DNA from: Vibrio sp. RE88
GTDB taxonomy: Bacteria > Pseudomonadota > Gammaproteobacteria > Enterobacterales > Vibrionaceae
DNA length: 64,000 bases
NCBI RefSeq assembly: GCF_013113835.1
Contig: NZ_VTYQ01000002.1
Span: forward strand, 62,001-126,000
Direction: 5' to 3'
Part shown: positions 1 through 8,266 of the stretch, piece by piece
How the letters are laid out: each line of letters starts with the position of its first letter
Numbering within the stretch: position 1 is the stretch's first letter
The notes under the pieces: generated by a model
The model's input: only the letters and a program-made list of their open reading frames with translations
Databases searched by the model: none
What the model was told of the DNA's origin: nothing
Translations under genes and position numbers: made by a program

Positions 1-336
1 CGTATGGACGCGAAAATAGAAGAGGGTGGTTTTCGGCTCATTTTCCAGAGAAACAGCACAGTAGAATGCGCGCATTTGGTGCGAACCAAACGCGCTGATA
101 TCTGGGTGAATAATGAATTTGGAGCCCGCAGTATTCTTGTCAGAGAAGGTTTAGATAATGACATTGATATTCTATCGCCCCCCATTGAAGCCACGCCCAG
201 CTACATCGCGTTTTCCAAAGACCGCAGCCACGTTGAACTACTCAAGCGTTTTGACCAAGTGTTGTTCGATATGAAGCAAGACGGGCGTTACGAAGCACTC
301 ATCTATGATTACTTTGAGAACATGAGAGTTAAGTAA
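1..336 (+). CDS. Periplasmic solute-binding protein, SBP_bac_3-like (C-terminal part)
   Basis: The reading frame is open from the first base, so the gene begins before the window; the ATG at position 4 is internal. The visible 111 residues match the C-terminal lobe of family 3 extracellular solute-binding proteins (amino-acid type). They show a ligand-lobe strand followed by the usual final helix (DQVLFDMKQDGRYEALIYDY), the pattern 'G.Y..I' near the end of these proteins. No transporter permease or ATPase is adjacent on this side, so it may be an orphan sensor-like binding protein, as many vibrios carry. The last 8 bases overlap the end of the convergent acetyltransferase gene. Family is fairly sure; ligand unknown. 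Confidence 0.6.
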   Translation, partial: RMDAKIEEGGFRLIFQRNSTVECAHLVRTKRADIWVNNEFGARSILVREGLDNDIDILSPPIEATPSYIAFSKDRSHVELLKRFDQVLFDMKQDGRYEALIYDYFENMRVK

Positions 337-772
337 GAGGCTTTCTGTTCATATAGATAAAGTCATTATCTTCGGACGTGATTTGAAACCCGAAGCGTTG
401 ATAAAGCCCACCCACACGACTTCCCTGCAAATAACACAGTTGGATAGGCTTACGCTGCGCGTCGGCGTGTTCAATACAGTGTTGCAGGATTTTACTTCCC
501 ATCCCTTGGCCGTGGTAGCAGGCCAGAAGGAAAAAACGGCAAAAGTAAAAGTGTTCCCCTTTGTCCTGCAGCAAAAAGCTGTCAGCAGGTTTACCGTCAA
601 CCGTCACTATAGTGGGCTGCTCTTCCTGCCACTCTTCAAGGTGAAGGCGTTGCTGCACTTCTTCATTCCAACCAAACACGGCTTTTATCGCGTCGTATTC
701 TGCGTTCTTTTTGAGGGAGAATAAGAAGTCGAAATCGCCCGGTGTAGCCGGGCGAAAATCAAAGTCGATCAT
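329..772 (-). CDS. GNAT family N-acetyltransferase
   Basis: A 147-residue single-domain GNAT protein. The acetyl-CoA pyrophosphate-binding loop is visible around residue 90 as YHGQGMGSKIL (the Q/R-x-x-G-x-G motif), followed by the helix typical of the fold, and the C-terminal 'LYQRFGF' strand-turn is also typical. The substrate cannot be read from sequence. It is the last gene of a tightly packed reverse-strand set: its ATG overlaps the stop of the upstream yqfB gene by 4 bases, so the two are probably translationally coupled. Because yqfB hydrolyses an N-acetylated nucleoside, the neighbourhood of an acetyltransferase is suggestive, but a link in function is inference only. Confidence 0.85.
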   Translation of the reverse strand: MIDFDFRPATPGDFDFLFSLKKNAEYDAIKAVFGWNEEVQQRLHLEEWQEEQPTIVTVDGKPADSFLLQDKGEHFYFCRFFLLACYHGQGMGSKILQHCIEHADAQRKPIQLCYLQGSRVGGLYQRFGFQITSEDNDFIYMNRKPLT

Positions 773-1089
773 GCATCAACCAGCTCATAAGTAATCAGGA
801 ATAGCTCGTCGGTGTTGGGGTAGATTTCACGAATCAGCTGCTTAAGCTTTGGTAGTTCAATCGCTTCTTGCTCAGCGTGAAACTCGTTGATGTCGTTAAA
901 GTGAAGGGGCTCTACCGCTAGAATCTTCACCTCACACACTTTCTCATCTTTCTCCAACGTGAATACTTCAACCTGAGTACCCGGCACGTAATGAGATTCT
1001 GATTCATCGCGAATGGTAATGGTCTTTTTACCAGAAGTGATCAGTGGAGTAAGAAACTCAAAAAAGAGAATTTTGCTAGGTGCGCTCAT
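769..1089 (-). CDS. yqfB: ASCH-domain N4-acetylcytidine amidohydrolase (YqfB type)
   Basis: A 106-residue ASCH-domain protein. The near-N-terminal block KKTITIRDESESHY is the signature of the YqfB group, whose E. coli member hydrolyses N4-acetylcytidine to cytidine and acetate; the conserved Lys, Thr and Glu of that group are present here. The length equals the usual 100-105 residues. The start codon shares one base with the stop of rhlE (TAATG), and its own stop overlaps the GNAT start, so it is the middle gene of a compact operon with an RNA helicase. That arrangement fits a role in RNA or nucleoside turnover. The identification is by motif and length. Confidence 0.85.
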   Translation of the reverse strand: MSAPSKILFFEFLTPLITSGKKTITIRDESESHYVPGTQVEVFTLEKDEKVCEVKILAVEPLHFNDINEFHAEQEAIELPKLKQLIREIYPNTDELFLITYELVDA

Positions 1090-2285
1090 TAGGAATCCTT
1101 ATTTTGACGCTTGTGCTTAGGCACATAATTGAGAATGGAAATAGGCACAGGTTTGCGCGGCTCAAAACCTTCAACTTCACGGCGTTCAATCAGGTGGCCG
1201 AGGCGGCTTTCGATCATGCACAAATTCTTGAAGTTATCTTTTGAGACAAAGGAAATAGCCTCGCCTTGCGCATCCGCACGACCTGTTCGACCAATACGGT
1301 GCACGTATTCATCAGCAGGGAACGGCAGGTCATAGTTAATTACGCGGGTAAGGCCTTCAATATCAATACCACGAGCGCCGACACCAGTGGCGATCATGTA
1401 TTGGATTTTGCCGGCTTTAAAATCTTCGAGCAGCTGAGAACGTACTGCTTGGCTGCGACCGCTGTGGAACGCTTCGGCTTCAATACCGCGCTTTTCCAAC
1501 TGTTGAGCCAATTTCGCAGCGCCGTGTTTAGTCTCAATGAAGATCAGCGCCTGATCCCAGTTGTTTTCTTTGATCAAGTGGCTTAGCAGTGCTGACTTCT
1601 TGTCTTTGTCGACCGTAATTAGCCATTGTTCGATGTTCTTTTTCGACGCTTGATTGGCCGCGATTGAAATCTCGTAAGGGTCGTGTACCGCTGTTTTCGC
1701 TAGATCACGAACTTTATTCGACAGAGTGGCGGAGAACAGCAAATGCTGGATATCGGTTGGCAGTCGGTCAAGGATTTTGTTGATGTCGTCAATAAAGCCC
1801 ATATCGAGCATACGGTCGGCTTCATCCAGCACCAGCATTTCAACTTCCTCAAAATGTACGGCGCGCTTGCCATACATATCGATCAGTCGACCGGGTGTCG
1901 CGACCAGAATATCAACACCTTCAATCAGCGCCTGTTTCTGAGCCTGTTCATCCACACCGCCATACATTGCAAGTGAAGTCAGAGCGAGGTGTTGGCTGTA
2001 ATCTCGAATCTTTTCTTCAACCTGAACAGCCAGCTCACGAGTGGGCGTAAGAATCAAACCACGAATACGCTTCTTACGCTGAGTTTCGCCCTGACTTAAT
2101 TTTTCGAGCATTGGCAGTACAAAGCTGGCGGTTTTACCCGTACCTGTTTGTGCTGCTGCAATTAAATCTTCGCCACGCAGAACCACGGGAATGGCTTTGG
2201 TCTGAATTGTCGTGGGTTTGTCATAACCCAGTTGCTGAATGGCGTCGGTAATTGGTTGGCTTAAGCCGAGCTTAGAGAATGGCAT
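1089..2285 (-). CDS. rhlE: DEAD-box ATP-dependent RNA helicase, RhlE type
   Basis: A 398-residue DEAD-box helicase with the full motif set in order: Q-motif region near residue 20 (GYDKPTTIQ), motif I AAQTGTGKTA, PTRELA, motif II LDEADRMLDMGF, SAT, and motif VI HRIGRTGR around residue 330. The C-terminal tail is short and lacks the long basic or RGG extension of some helicases, which fits the short RhlE branch. RhlE proteins remodel RNA in ribosome maturation and mRNA decay in the cytoplasm. It is the first gene of the reverse-strand operon with yqfB and the GNAT gene. Family is certain; the RhlE subgroup is likely. Confidence 0.9.
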   Translation of the reverse strand: MPFSKLGLSQPITDAIQQLGYDKPTTIQTKAIPVVLRGEDLIAAAQTGTGKTASFVLPMLEKLSQGETQRKKRIRGLILTPTRELAVQVEEKIRDYSQHLALTSLAMYGGVDEQAQKQALIEGVDILVATPGRLIDMYGKRAVHFEEVEMLVLDEADRMLDMGFIDDINKILDRLPTDIQHLLFSATLSNKVRDLAKTAVHDPYEISIAANQASKKNIEQWLITVDKDKKSALLSHLIKENNWDQALIFIETKHGAAKLAQQLEKRGIEAEAFHSGRSQAVRSQLLEDFKAGKIQYMIATGVGARGIDIEGLTRVINYDLPFPADEYVHRIGRTGRADAQGEAISFVSKDNFKNLCMIESRLGHLIERREVEGFEPRKPVPISILNYVPKHKRQNKDS

Positions 2286-2422
2286 CTGTACACTCTGAAT
2301 CTGAATAGTGAAGCGGGGTAAACCCTGTGTTTGGCGCAGAGTTTAGCATGAACTGACGTTAAAGGTGAGTGACAACATGGGGTAGCTCGCCTGTCAGGAA
2401 AAATCAACAAACCGAACCAAAG

Positions 2423-2458
2423 TTCCACAATGTGGGATTCGAGTTTCGTTATGTGGAA
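2423..2458. promoter_or_regulatory. Palindromic operator-like sequence upstream of the IclR gene
   Basis: A near-perfect 15-bp palindrome TTCCACAATGTGGGA (2423-2437, one mismatch) is followed by a third half-site TGTGGAA at 2452-2458. It lies 71-106 bp upstream of the IclR start, between the divergent rhlE and the catabolic operon. IclR-family dimers bind short palindromes near their own promoters, so autoregulation is plausible but unproven. Confidence 0.45.
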
Positions 2459-2528
2459 TGTTGATAATAATCACATTATCACTAGTGGGTCGCAGGTATA
2501 TTTTCCAACATCAACAAGAGGTCGATTT

Positions 2529-3254
2529 ATGAGCAAAGTACAAGGTAACCAAGCATTGGCAAAAGCGTTCGCAGTGATCGATGCGATTGCGGAAGGTCAC
2601 CGTCAATTGAAAGACATTTGTGATCATCTTGAGCTGCCAAAGTCGACGGTACACCGTATTTTGCAAGGGCTGATTGAGGCAAGGTATGTCCGTGAAGTCA
2701 AAGGGATTGGTCTAGTGCTCGGCACTAAGATGATTCAGTTGGGCATTCGGGCGCAGGCAGATATGCCATTGAAAGAAATTGCCAAACCGTATCTGAGAGA
2801 ACTCGCGCAACTTACTCAGGATACAGTGCATCTCGGCATTAAAGACGAAGATGAGATTTTCTATCTCGATAAGATTCCAGGACAGCGTCACGTTCAAATG
2901 CGCTCACAAGTCGGGGATCGACTACCTCTTGCCGCAACGGGAGTGGGTAAAGCGTTGATGATAGATATGCCTAAGACAGAGTGGCAGAGGCTCATTACGA
3001 CTCAGACGGACTTAGATGTGGATGCAATGATGAAGCGAATGGACGTTTATGCTCAAGGGGATTACAGCTTCGATCTCGAAGATAACGATGATCTGGTTCG
3101 CTGTGTCGCTGTCCCGATTCGCAACAAATACAACAATATTATTGCAGCGATATCTGTAACGAGCATCAAAGAATATATGTCAGATTCACGAATGAAGGAA
3201 TTAATTCCTACTATTACGGAATACTGCAAGAAAATATCCGAACAATTAAATTAG
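2529..3254 (+). CDS. IclR-family transcriptional regulator of a sugar-acid operon (KdgR-like)
   Basis: A 241-residue regulator. The N-terminal winged helix (roughly residues 8-65) contains the recognition helix region LPKSTVHRILQGL, and the rest is an IclR effector domain (blocks QVGDRLPLAATGVGKAL and VAVPI near the C-terminus). The ATG at 2529 is preferred over an in-frame ATG 99 bp upstream because AGAGG lies just before it and the domain begins there. It is co-directional with the TRAP transporter and dgo genes, so it most likely controls them in response to a sugar acid or 2-keto-3-deoxy intermediate. Similar IclR proteins (KdgR) respond to 2-keto-3-deoxygluconate; the effector here is inferred. 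Confidence 0.88.
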   Translation: MSKVQGNQALAKAFAVIDAIAEGHRQLKDICDHLELPKSTVHRILQGLIEARYVREVKGIGLVLGTKMIQLGIRAQADMPLKEIAKPYLRELAQLTQDTVHLGIKDEDEIFYLDKIPGQRHVQMRSQVGDRLPLAATGVGKALMIDMPKTEWQRLITTQTDLDVDAMMKRMDVYAQGDYSFDLEDNDDLVRCVAVPIRNKYNNIIAAISVTSIKEYMSDSRMKELIPTITEYCKKISEQLN

Positions 3255-3278
3255 TTATTAATTAAACCCTTACCCTAT

Positions 3279-3299
3279 ACGCACAAATAATGTGTGCGT
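3279..3299 (+). promoter_or_regulatory. Inverted repeat between the IclR gene and dctP
   Basis: ACGCACA (3279-3285) and TGTGCGT (3293-3299) form a perfect 7-bp inverted repeat with a 7-base centre. It sits 25 bp after the regulator stop and 32 bp before dctP. There is no T-tract, so an operator or CRP-like site is as likely as a terminator. Confidence 0.35.
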
Positions 3300-3330
3300 T
3301 ACAACAGTAGAAAATTAATTAGGTACGACT

Positions 3331-4386
3331 ATGTCTGGAACAGGAAAAATTCTGGCCATTGGTGGGCTCTTTATCGCCTCAATCATTGGTGCCGCTATTG
3401 CGACTAACTCTCAAGGAAATCAAATTGCGAGTGGTCAATCATGTGAATCACAAGTGAAAACTCTACGCTTTAGTATGAGTTCTAATAATAAACACCCAAT
3501 CTATGATGGTGCATCTAAATTCAAAGAAATCGTCGAAAAATATACCGATTTGACGGTCGATATATACCCGTCAGCCCAACTAGGGGATGACCGCGCGGCG
3601 ATTGAAATGTTGCAATTGGGCACACTGGATGTGTCTATTCCGTCGACGGGACCATTGGCCAACTTCTATCCTGAATACAACGTTTTTGACTTGCCATTTA
3701 TGATCACCAGTGAAGCGGTTGCCGACAAAGTACTACGCAGTTCATTTGGTGACGACATGCTAAAGAGACTGCAATCAAAAGGGCTTATTGGTCTCGACTT
3801 CTGGGAGAACGGGTTCCGTCATTTAACTAACTCTAATCGGGCTGTACACAGTATTGAAGATGTGAAAGGACTGAAAGTCAGAACGATGGAAAGCCCACTT
3901 CACCTAGACGCATGGAAAGCGATGGGAGCGACACCAACACCTATGGCCTTTAACGAGCTGTTTACGGCACTTCAGCAAGGTACGGTGGATGGCCAGGAGA
4001 ACCCATACCCAAACATCGCGCTTAATAACCTGTACGAAGTGCAGAGCAGCATGACAGACACAGGGCACGTCTACACGCCGTTGGCACTTATCTTTAGTGA
4101 ATCAACGTGGAATAAGCTCAGCAAGCATGATCAGAAAGTGATTCAGCAAGCGGCGATTGAAGCTGGAGACTATGAACGTCAGGTCAACCGCAAGGTCAAT
4201 TTAGACAGCCTTGCGACCATTGAAGACAACATGGAAGTGATTGAGCTGACGCCGGAAGCACGCAAAGGTTTCCAAGATGCAACCAACTCTGTGGTTGATA
4301 AGTATGAGCCTATTATTGGTGCGGATGTCATTGATGCATTCAAGGCAGAAATTAATAAAGCAGAACAAGAGCTAGCGAGCAAATAA
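3331..4386 (+). CDS. dctP: TRAP transporter substrate-binding protein DctP
   Basis: A 351-residue periplasmic receptor of the DctP family. A hydrophobic N-terminal segment (about residues 6-25) serves as signal sequence or anchor. The DctP core shows the block AQLGDDRAAIEMLQLGTLD near residue 90 and GLKVRTMESP near 185, whose Arg in this family clamps the ligand carboxylate. Then comes GTVDGQENPYPNI. It binds a carboxylated solute, here probably a sugar acid, and delivers it to DctQM. It leads a transporter operon whose next genes are the small and large permeases and the catabolic enzymes. A hairpin follows the gene, as is usual for highly expressed binding proteins. Confidence 0.92.
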   Translation: MSGTGKILAIGGLFIASIIGAAIATNSQGNQIASGQSCESQVKTLRFSMSSNNKHPIYDGASKFKEIVEKYTDLTVDIYPSAQLGDDRAAIEMLQLGTLDVSIPSTGPLANFYPEYNVFDLPFMITSEAVADKVLRSSFGDDMLKRLQSKGLIGLDFWENGFRHLTNSNRAVHSIEDVKGLKVRTMESPLHLDAWKAMGATPTPMAFNELFTALQQGTVDGQENPYPNIALNNLYEVQSSMTDTGHVYTPLALIFSESTWNKLSKHDQKVIQQAAIEAGDYERQVNRKVNLDSLATIEDNMEVIELTPEARKGFQDATNSVVDKYEPIIGADVIDAFKAEINKAEQELASK

Positions 4387-4394
4387 TGAATTAA

Positions 4395-4420
4395 GCCCCT
4401 CTGAGAATATCCAGTGGGGC
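4395..4420 (+). repeat. Intercistronic stem-loop between dctP and dctQ
   Basis: GCCCC at 4395-4399 pairs with GGGGC at 4416-4420, and an inner CTG/CAG pairing continues the stem past a T/T mismatch. It falls in the 46-bp dctP-dctQ gap with no T-tract. Such stems often protect the binding-protein mRNA and lower permease expression; that role is inferred. Confidence 0.45.
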
Positions 4421-4432
4421 GAGGATAAACTC

Positions 4433-4906
4433 ATGCTGAAATGGTTAGATAAATATTTTGAAAATACGGTGGCGTGTATTTTACTCGCCATCATGACCGC
4501 AGCAATCTTTTTGCAAGTGGTCACACGTACCCTCGACTTTTCTATTTCTTGGACGGAAGAGCTCGCTCGTTATTGTTTTATTTGGTTGGTTTATATCGGG
4601 ATTAGCTTTGCTGTCGCTAAGAAAAGCCATATCAAAATCGAAGCGATCAATATGCTTCTAGACGAGAAAGAGAAGAAATACCTATCGTTATTTGCGGACT
4701 TGGTGTTCTTTCTGTTTGCTTGCGTCATTTTATTCAAATCCACGCAAATGGTCATCAACCTCTATTCCCTAGGGCAGACTTCTCCGGCGCTAGGGCTACC
4801 GATGTGGTTAGTGTATCTGGCGGGGCCAGTCGGTTTTGCGTTGACGGCTTTTCGTTTAATCCAGCAGATGGTTATTACCTCTGACGAACTGAAAGCTATT
4901 CGCTAG
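4433..4906 (+). CDS. dctQ: TRAP transporter small permease subunit DctQ
   Basis: A 157-residue protein with four predicted membrane helices (roughly residues 12-35, 48-66, 86-107 and 127-147). It has the DctQ signature region FSISWTEELARYCFIWLVYIG, including the conserved Trp-Thr-Glu-Glu. In TRAP transporters this subunit pairs with the large DctM permease in the inner membrane. It lies between dctP and dctM and is separated from dctM by only 9 bases, so co-translation is expected. Family call is firm; the substrate is inferred from the downstream sugar-acid enzymes. Confidence 0.9.
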   Translation: MLKWLDKYFENTVACILLAIMTAAIFLQVVTRTLDFSISWTEELARYCFIWLVYIGISFAVAKKSHIKIEAINMLLDEKEKKYLSLFADLVFFLFACVILFKSTQMVINLYSLGQTSPALGLPMWLVYLAGPVGFALTAFRLIQQMVITSDELKAIR

Positions 4907-4915
4907 GGAGCGCAT

Positions 4916-6184
4916 ATGTCTATTTTTATTCTGTTTGCGACCTTCGCACTACTGGTCTTTTTCTCTGTGCCTATTGCTATTGCATTAGGTGTTGCCACCT
5001 TGCTGACCATCGTCTCTACCGGAACGCTGAGTGTGGACTTCTTAGTCAGTACTTTGATTACGTCGGTCGATTCATTCCCAATCATGGCCGTGCCATTTTT
5101 TATTCTGGCAGGCGACATCATGGGCAGTGGCGGAATCTCTCAACGTTTAGTGAACTTCGCGAATTCATTAGTAAAGAACATTACAGGTGGTTTTGCGATT
5201 GCTTCTATCATTACGTGTATGTTCTTTGCCGCGATTTCAGGTTCAGGGCCTGCAACCGTTGCCGCTGTCGGTGGAATTATGATCCCAGCGATGATCAAGT
5301 ATGGCTACGATAAAGCGTTCGCTACGGCTGTAGTAACCGCCGCAGGGGCAATAGGCGTGATGATTCCACCAAGCATTCCTATGGTCATGTATGGTGTTTC
5401 AGCCAGTACGTCGATTGGCGATCTCTTTATCGCAGGTATTGTTCCGGGCGTTCTTGTTGCTCTGTGCCTAATGGTTTACGCCTACTACTATGCGAAGAAA
5501 AACGGTTATAAGGGCTCGGATGAACCTTTCTCACTAGGAGAAGTCTGGCAGCAGTTTAAGCACGCTCAGTTGGCTTTGCTTATCCCAGTAATCATTCTTG
5601 GTGGCATTTATGGCGGAATATTCACGCCAACTGAGGCGAGTGTTGTCGCAGTCGTTTATGGTTTGATTGTCAGCCTGTTTGTCTATAAAGAGATCGGGGT
5701 TAAAGATTTACCGCAGATCTTCACTAAATCAGTCATCACGTCGGTCATTGTCTTGATTATTGTCGGTACGGCCACTGCCTTCGGCAAATACCTCGCGCTG
5801 GAACAGATACCAAATCAGATTGCTGACGCGATGCTGGCATTCTCGGAAAGCAAAGTGGTGTTTGTGCTATTGATGGTTGCATTGCTACTGGTGGTGGGAT
5901 GTTTCATGGAAACCGTTGCGGCCATCATTATCCTGACTCCAATTCTTGTTCCAGTGGCCACGCTGTTCGGTTTTGATGCTGTTCATATCGGTATCATCAT
6001 GGTCGTCACCTTGGCGATTGGTTTCATTACGCCACCGCTCGGTCTTAACCTATTTGTAGGTTCTAGTGTGTCTGGGGTATCAGTCGAGAAGCTTTCGAAA
6101 GCCATTATTCCATTTTTCATTGCAATGCTGATCGCCTTGGCCTTTGTGGTATTCATTCCACAGCTGGCATTGGCATTGATTTAA
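4916..6184 (+). CDS. dctM: TRAP transporter large permease subunit DctM
   Basis: A 422-residue polytopic membrane protein with the hydrophobicity pattern of about 11-12 helices and the DctM family blocks: SFPIMAVPFFILAGDIMGSGGIS near residue 45, the AAISGSGPATVAAVG loop near 105, and IGVMIPPSIPMVMYGV near 145. A second half carries MVVTLAIGFITPPLGLNLFV. It is the sodium-coupled translocation subunit of the TRAP system. Length is standard for the family. It is followed after 14 bases by the enolase-superfamily enzyme gene, consistent with one operon importing and degrading a sugar acid. Confidence 0.93.
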   Translation: MSIFILFATFALLVFFSVPIAIALGVATLLTIVSTGTLSVDFLVSTLITSVDSFPIMAVPFFILAGDIMGSGGISQRLVNFANSLVKNITGGFAIASIITCMFFAAISGSGPATVAAVGGIMIPAMIKYGYDKAFATAVVTAAGAIGVMIPPSIPMVMYGVSASTSIGDLFIAGIVPGVLVALCLMVYAYYYAKKNGYKGSDEPFSLGEVWQQFKHAQLALLIPVIILGGIYGGIFTPTEASVVAVVYGLIVSLFVYKEIGVKDLPQIFTKSVITSVIVLIIVGTATAFGKYLALEQIPNQIADAMLAFSESKVVFVLLMVALLLVVGCFMETVAAIIILTPILVPVATLFGFDAVHIGIIMVVTLAIGFITPPLGLNLFVGSSVSGVSVEKLSKAIIPFFIAMLIALAFVVFIPQLALALI

Positions 6185-6198
6185 GTAAGGTAAACATT

Positions 6199-7344
6199 AT
6201 GAAAATTATTGATGTCGTTCCGCACGCGATTTCGGTTCCACTAGAAACGCCGTTTTATTTTTCTCAGGGCTGGGTACATAACCGCAGTGCGTTGATTGTC
6301 GAAGTCATCACCGATGAAGGTGTTTCAGGTTGGGGGGAGGCCTTGTGTCATGGGCTTCAGCCACCTCATATTGCGGCAGCTTTTATTGAGCATGTATTTA
6401 AACCGATCTTACTGGGGCGTAATCCGTTTGATGTCGAAGTGTTGTGGGAAGAAATGTACAACACGACACGACCATATGGTCAAGGCGGCTCTGCGGTGAA
6501 CGCCATCAGTGGTGTTGATATTGCTTTGTGGGATGTCATAGGTAAGTCCCTCAATCAGCCAATACATGCTCTGATTGGCGGCGCGTTTCGAAAAGAAGTG
6601 ACGCCTTACGCGACGGGCTTTTACCGAGTAGCGGAAGGCAACTACCCACAAGACGCCATTGCTGAAGCGCATCGTTATGTGGAGGCGGGATTCAAAGCGA
6701 TGAAGCTCAAGATTGGCTTTGGTGTTGAAGAAGATATCGCGTATATGCGTGCGATTCGTCAAGCGGTAGGTGAAGATGTTCGCATCATGGCGGACGCAAA
6801 TGGCGCATACAACTCAGCAGCTGCACGCAGAATTATCAAAGAGACTGAAGATCTCAACCTGTATTTCCTTGAAGAGCTACTTGCTCCAGAAGATCTTGAA
6901 GGCTATCAGCAGATCAAAAGCCTGTCTAAGACCTATATTGCAGCGGGTGAACAGCTATTTGGCAAAATGGGGTATCGACCATGGCTTGAAAGCCGCGCTC
7001 TCGACATTATTCAGCCTGATCTATGTTCCTCTGGTGGCATCACCGAATGTAAGAAGATTGCGGCGATGGCACAGGCCAGCCAGACCATGATGATCCCCCA
7101 TGTTTGGGGCTCAGGAATTGGGATTGCAGCTTCACTGCAGTTTATTGCTTCATTGCCACCTTCGCCTTTATCGCTGAATCCAGCCGAACCCATGTTGGAG
7201 TTTGACCAATCTTCTCATCCGTTCCGCAAAGATTTGATTTGCGATGGCATCAAGATGGAAAACGGCAAAGTACAGATCTCGACTCAGCCTGGCATTGGTG
7301 TCGACGTCAACCGAGACATCATTAACCAATACAAAGTGAACTGA
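6199..7344 (+). CDS. Enolase-superfamily sugar-acid dehydratase / lactone cycloisomerase (mandelate racemase subgroup)
   Basis: A 381-residue two-domain enolase-superfamily enzyme. The capping domain spans about residues 1-125, followed by a TIM barrel with a complete active site: KLK at 169-171, metal ligands Asp199, Glu225 and Glu251, and the Asp274-His301 dyad (PHVWGSG). The end of the protein (NPAEPMLEFD, then HPFR) resembles galactarolactone and 3,6-anhydro-L-galactonate cycloisomerases as I remember them, more than classical DgoD. With dgoK and dgoA downstream, its product is most likely 2-keto-3-deoxygalactonate. Candidate substrates are galactonate, or anhydrogalactonate from red-algal agar. 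The superfamily is certain; the exact reaction is open. Confidence 0.8.
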   Translation: MKIIDVVPHAISVPLETPFYFSQGWVHNRSALIVEVITDEGVSGWGEALCHGLQPPHIAAAFIEHVFKPILLGRNPFDVEVLWEEMYNTTRPYGQGGSAVNAISGVDIALWDVIGKSLNQPIHALIGGAFRKEVTPYATGFYRVAEGNYPQDAIAEAHRYVEAGFKAMKLKIGFGVEEDIAYMRAIRQAVGEDVRIMADANGAYNSAAARRIIKETEDLNLYFLEELLAPEDLEGYQQIKSLSKTYIAAGEQLFGKMGYRPWLESRALDIIQPDLCSSGGITECKKIAAMAQASQTMMIPHVWGSGIGIAASLQFIASLPPSPLSLNPAEPMLEFDQSSHPFRKDLICDGIKMENGKVQISTQPGIGVDVNRDIINQYKVN

Positions 7345-7366
7345 GCGACGGAGAGCGACAAAAGCA

Positions 7367-8266
7367 ATGAACAATGTAGATTGGCTAATTATTGATTGGG
7401 GAACCACAAACTTCCGTGCATTTGCGATGCGGAACGATGGAACTTTGATTGAGAAAATCGAGAAGAATCTCGGACTACTGCAAGTTAAAGACAATCAGTT
7501 CGCTGACGAGCTTGCGAGCGTACTGCACGATTGGCTGGGGGAGTACCAGCATTTGCCTGTGATGATGGCGGGCATGGTGGGCTCGGCCCAAGGTTGGGTT
7601 GATGTGCCTTATGTCGCTGCTCCCGTGACATTGGAGCAGCTTGCTCAGCAGTGTCATCGGTTTGCTCTGCCATGGGGCGCTAGTGCGACCATTATTCCTG
7701 GCGTTTGTACGGAAAATGCTGACGGAGACGTCGATGTAATGCGTGGTGAAGAGGTTCAGCTCTTTGGCCTAAAGCAGATGGTAGATAAAGCGCAGTTCAA
7801 CGCAGTGTTTCCGGGCACACACAGCAAGCACGTAACCGTCGACAGCGAGCAGGTTAAACAGTTCAAAACCTTTATGACGGGAGAACTGTTTTCAATCCTG
7901 TCACAGCACTCCATTTTGGGAAGGGGCCTTCCGGAACAAAATGAGTCTCAACGCGCATTTCTTAAAGGGGTAGTAGAAAGCGGAGGGAGTGATTTCACCG
8001 CCAAACTGTTTAAGACCAGAACCCATCGCTTATTCGACAAGTTAGACGCCTCTTCGGTTCTGGATTATTTGTCCGGTTTACTGATTGGGCAAGAGCTCAA
8101 AGAGTTGAACACATCTGAAGTCTACCTCGTTGGTGGTCAAGCATTGTGTGATCGTTATCAGCTCGCTTGTAAGACACTGAATATTAAAACGGAATACAAG
8201 CATGGCGACGAGGCTTTTCTGGCCGGCATGCTGCAGATAAAAAAGGCAATGAAAAATGAGAAATAA
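7367..8266 (+). CDS. dgoK: 2-dehydro-3-deoxygalactonokinase DgoK
   Basis: A 299-residue DgoK-family sugar kinase. The N-terminal ATP-binding loop reads LIIDWGTTNFRAFA, followed by MAGMVGSAQGW near residue 65 and FPGTHSKH near 145, all hallmarks of this family; length is normal. It phosphorylates 2-keto-3-deoxygalactonate at O6 in the cytoplasm, the second step of the DeLey-Doudoroff route. The end of the gene overlaps the start of dgoA by 11 bases, so the two are probably translationally coupled. This gene anchors the assignment of the operon to galactonate-type sugar acids. Confidence 0.9.
   Translation: MNNVDWLIIDWGTTNFRAFAMRNDGTLIEKIEKNLGLLQVKDNQFADELASVLHDWLGEYQHLPVMMAGMVGSAQGWVDVPYVAAPVTLEQLAQQCHRFALPWGASATIIPGVCTENADGDVDVMRGEEVQLFGLKQMVDKAQFNAVFPGTHSKHVTVDSEQVKQFKTFMTGELFSILSQHSILGRGLPEQNESQRAFLKGVVESGGSDFTAKLFKTRTHRLFDKLDASSVLDYLSGLLIGQELKELNTSEVYLVGGQALCDRYQLACKTLNIKTEYKHGDEAFLAGMLQIKKAMKNEK

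Noticed and set aside
383..724. 113-codon forward frame opposite the GNAT gene
   Set aside because: It is antisense to a gene with a clear acetyl-CoA motif; no independent start site or protein-like composition.
2430..2528. Upstream extension of the IclR protein
   Set aside because: The extra 33 residues cross the palindromic operator and lack family similarity; a good ribosome site serves ATG 2529.
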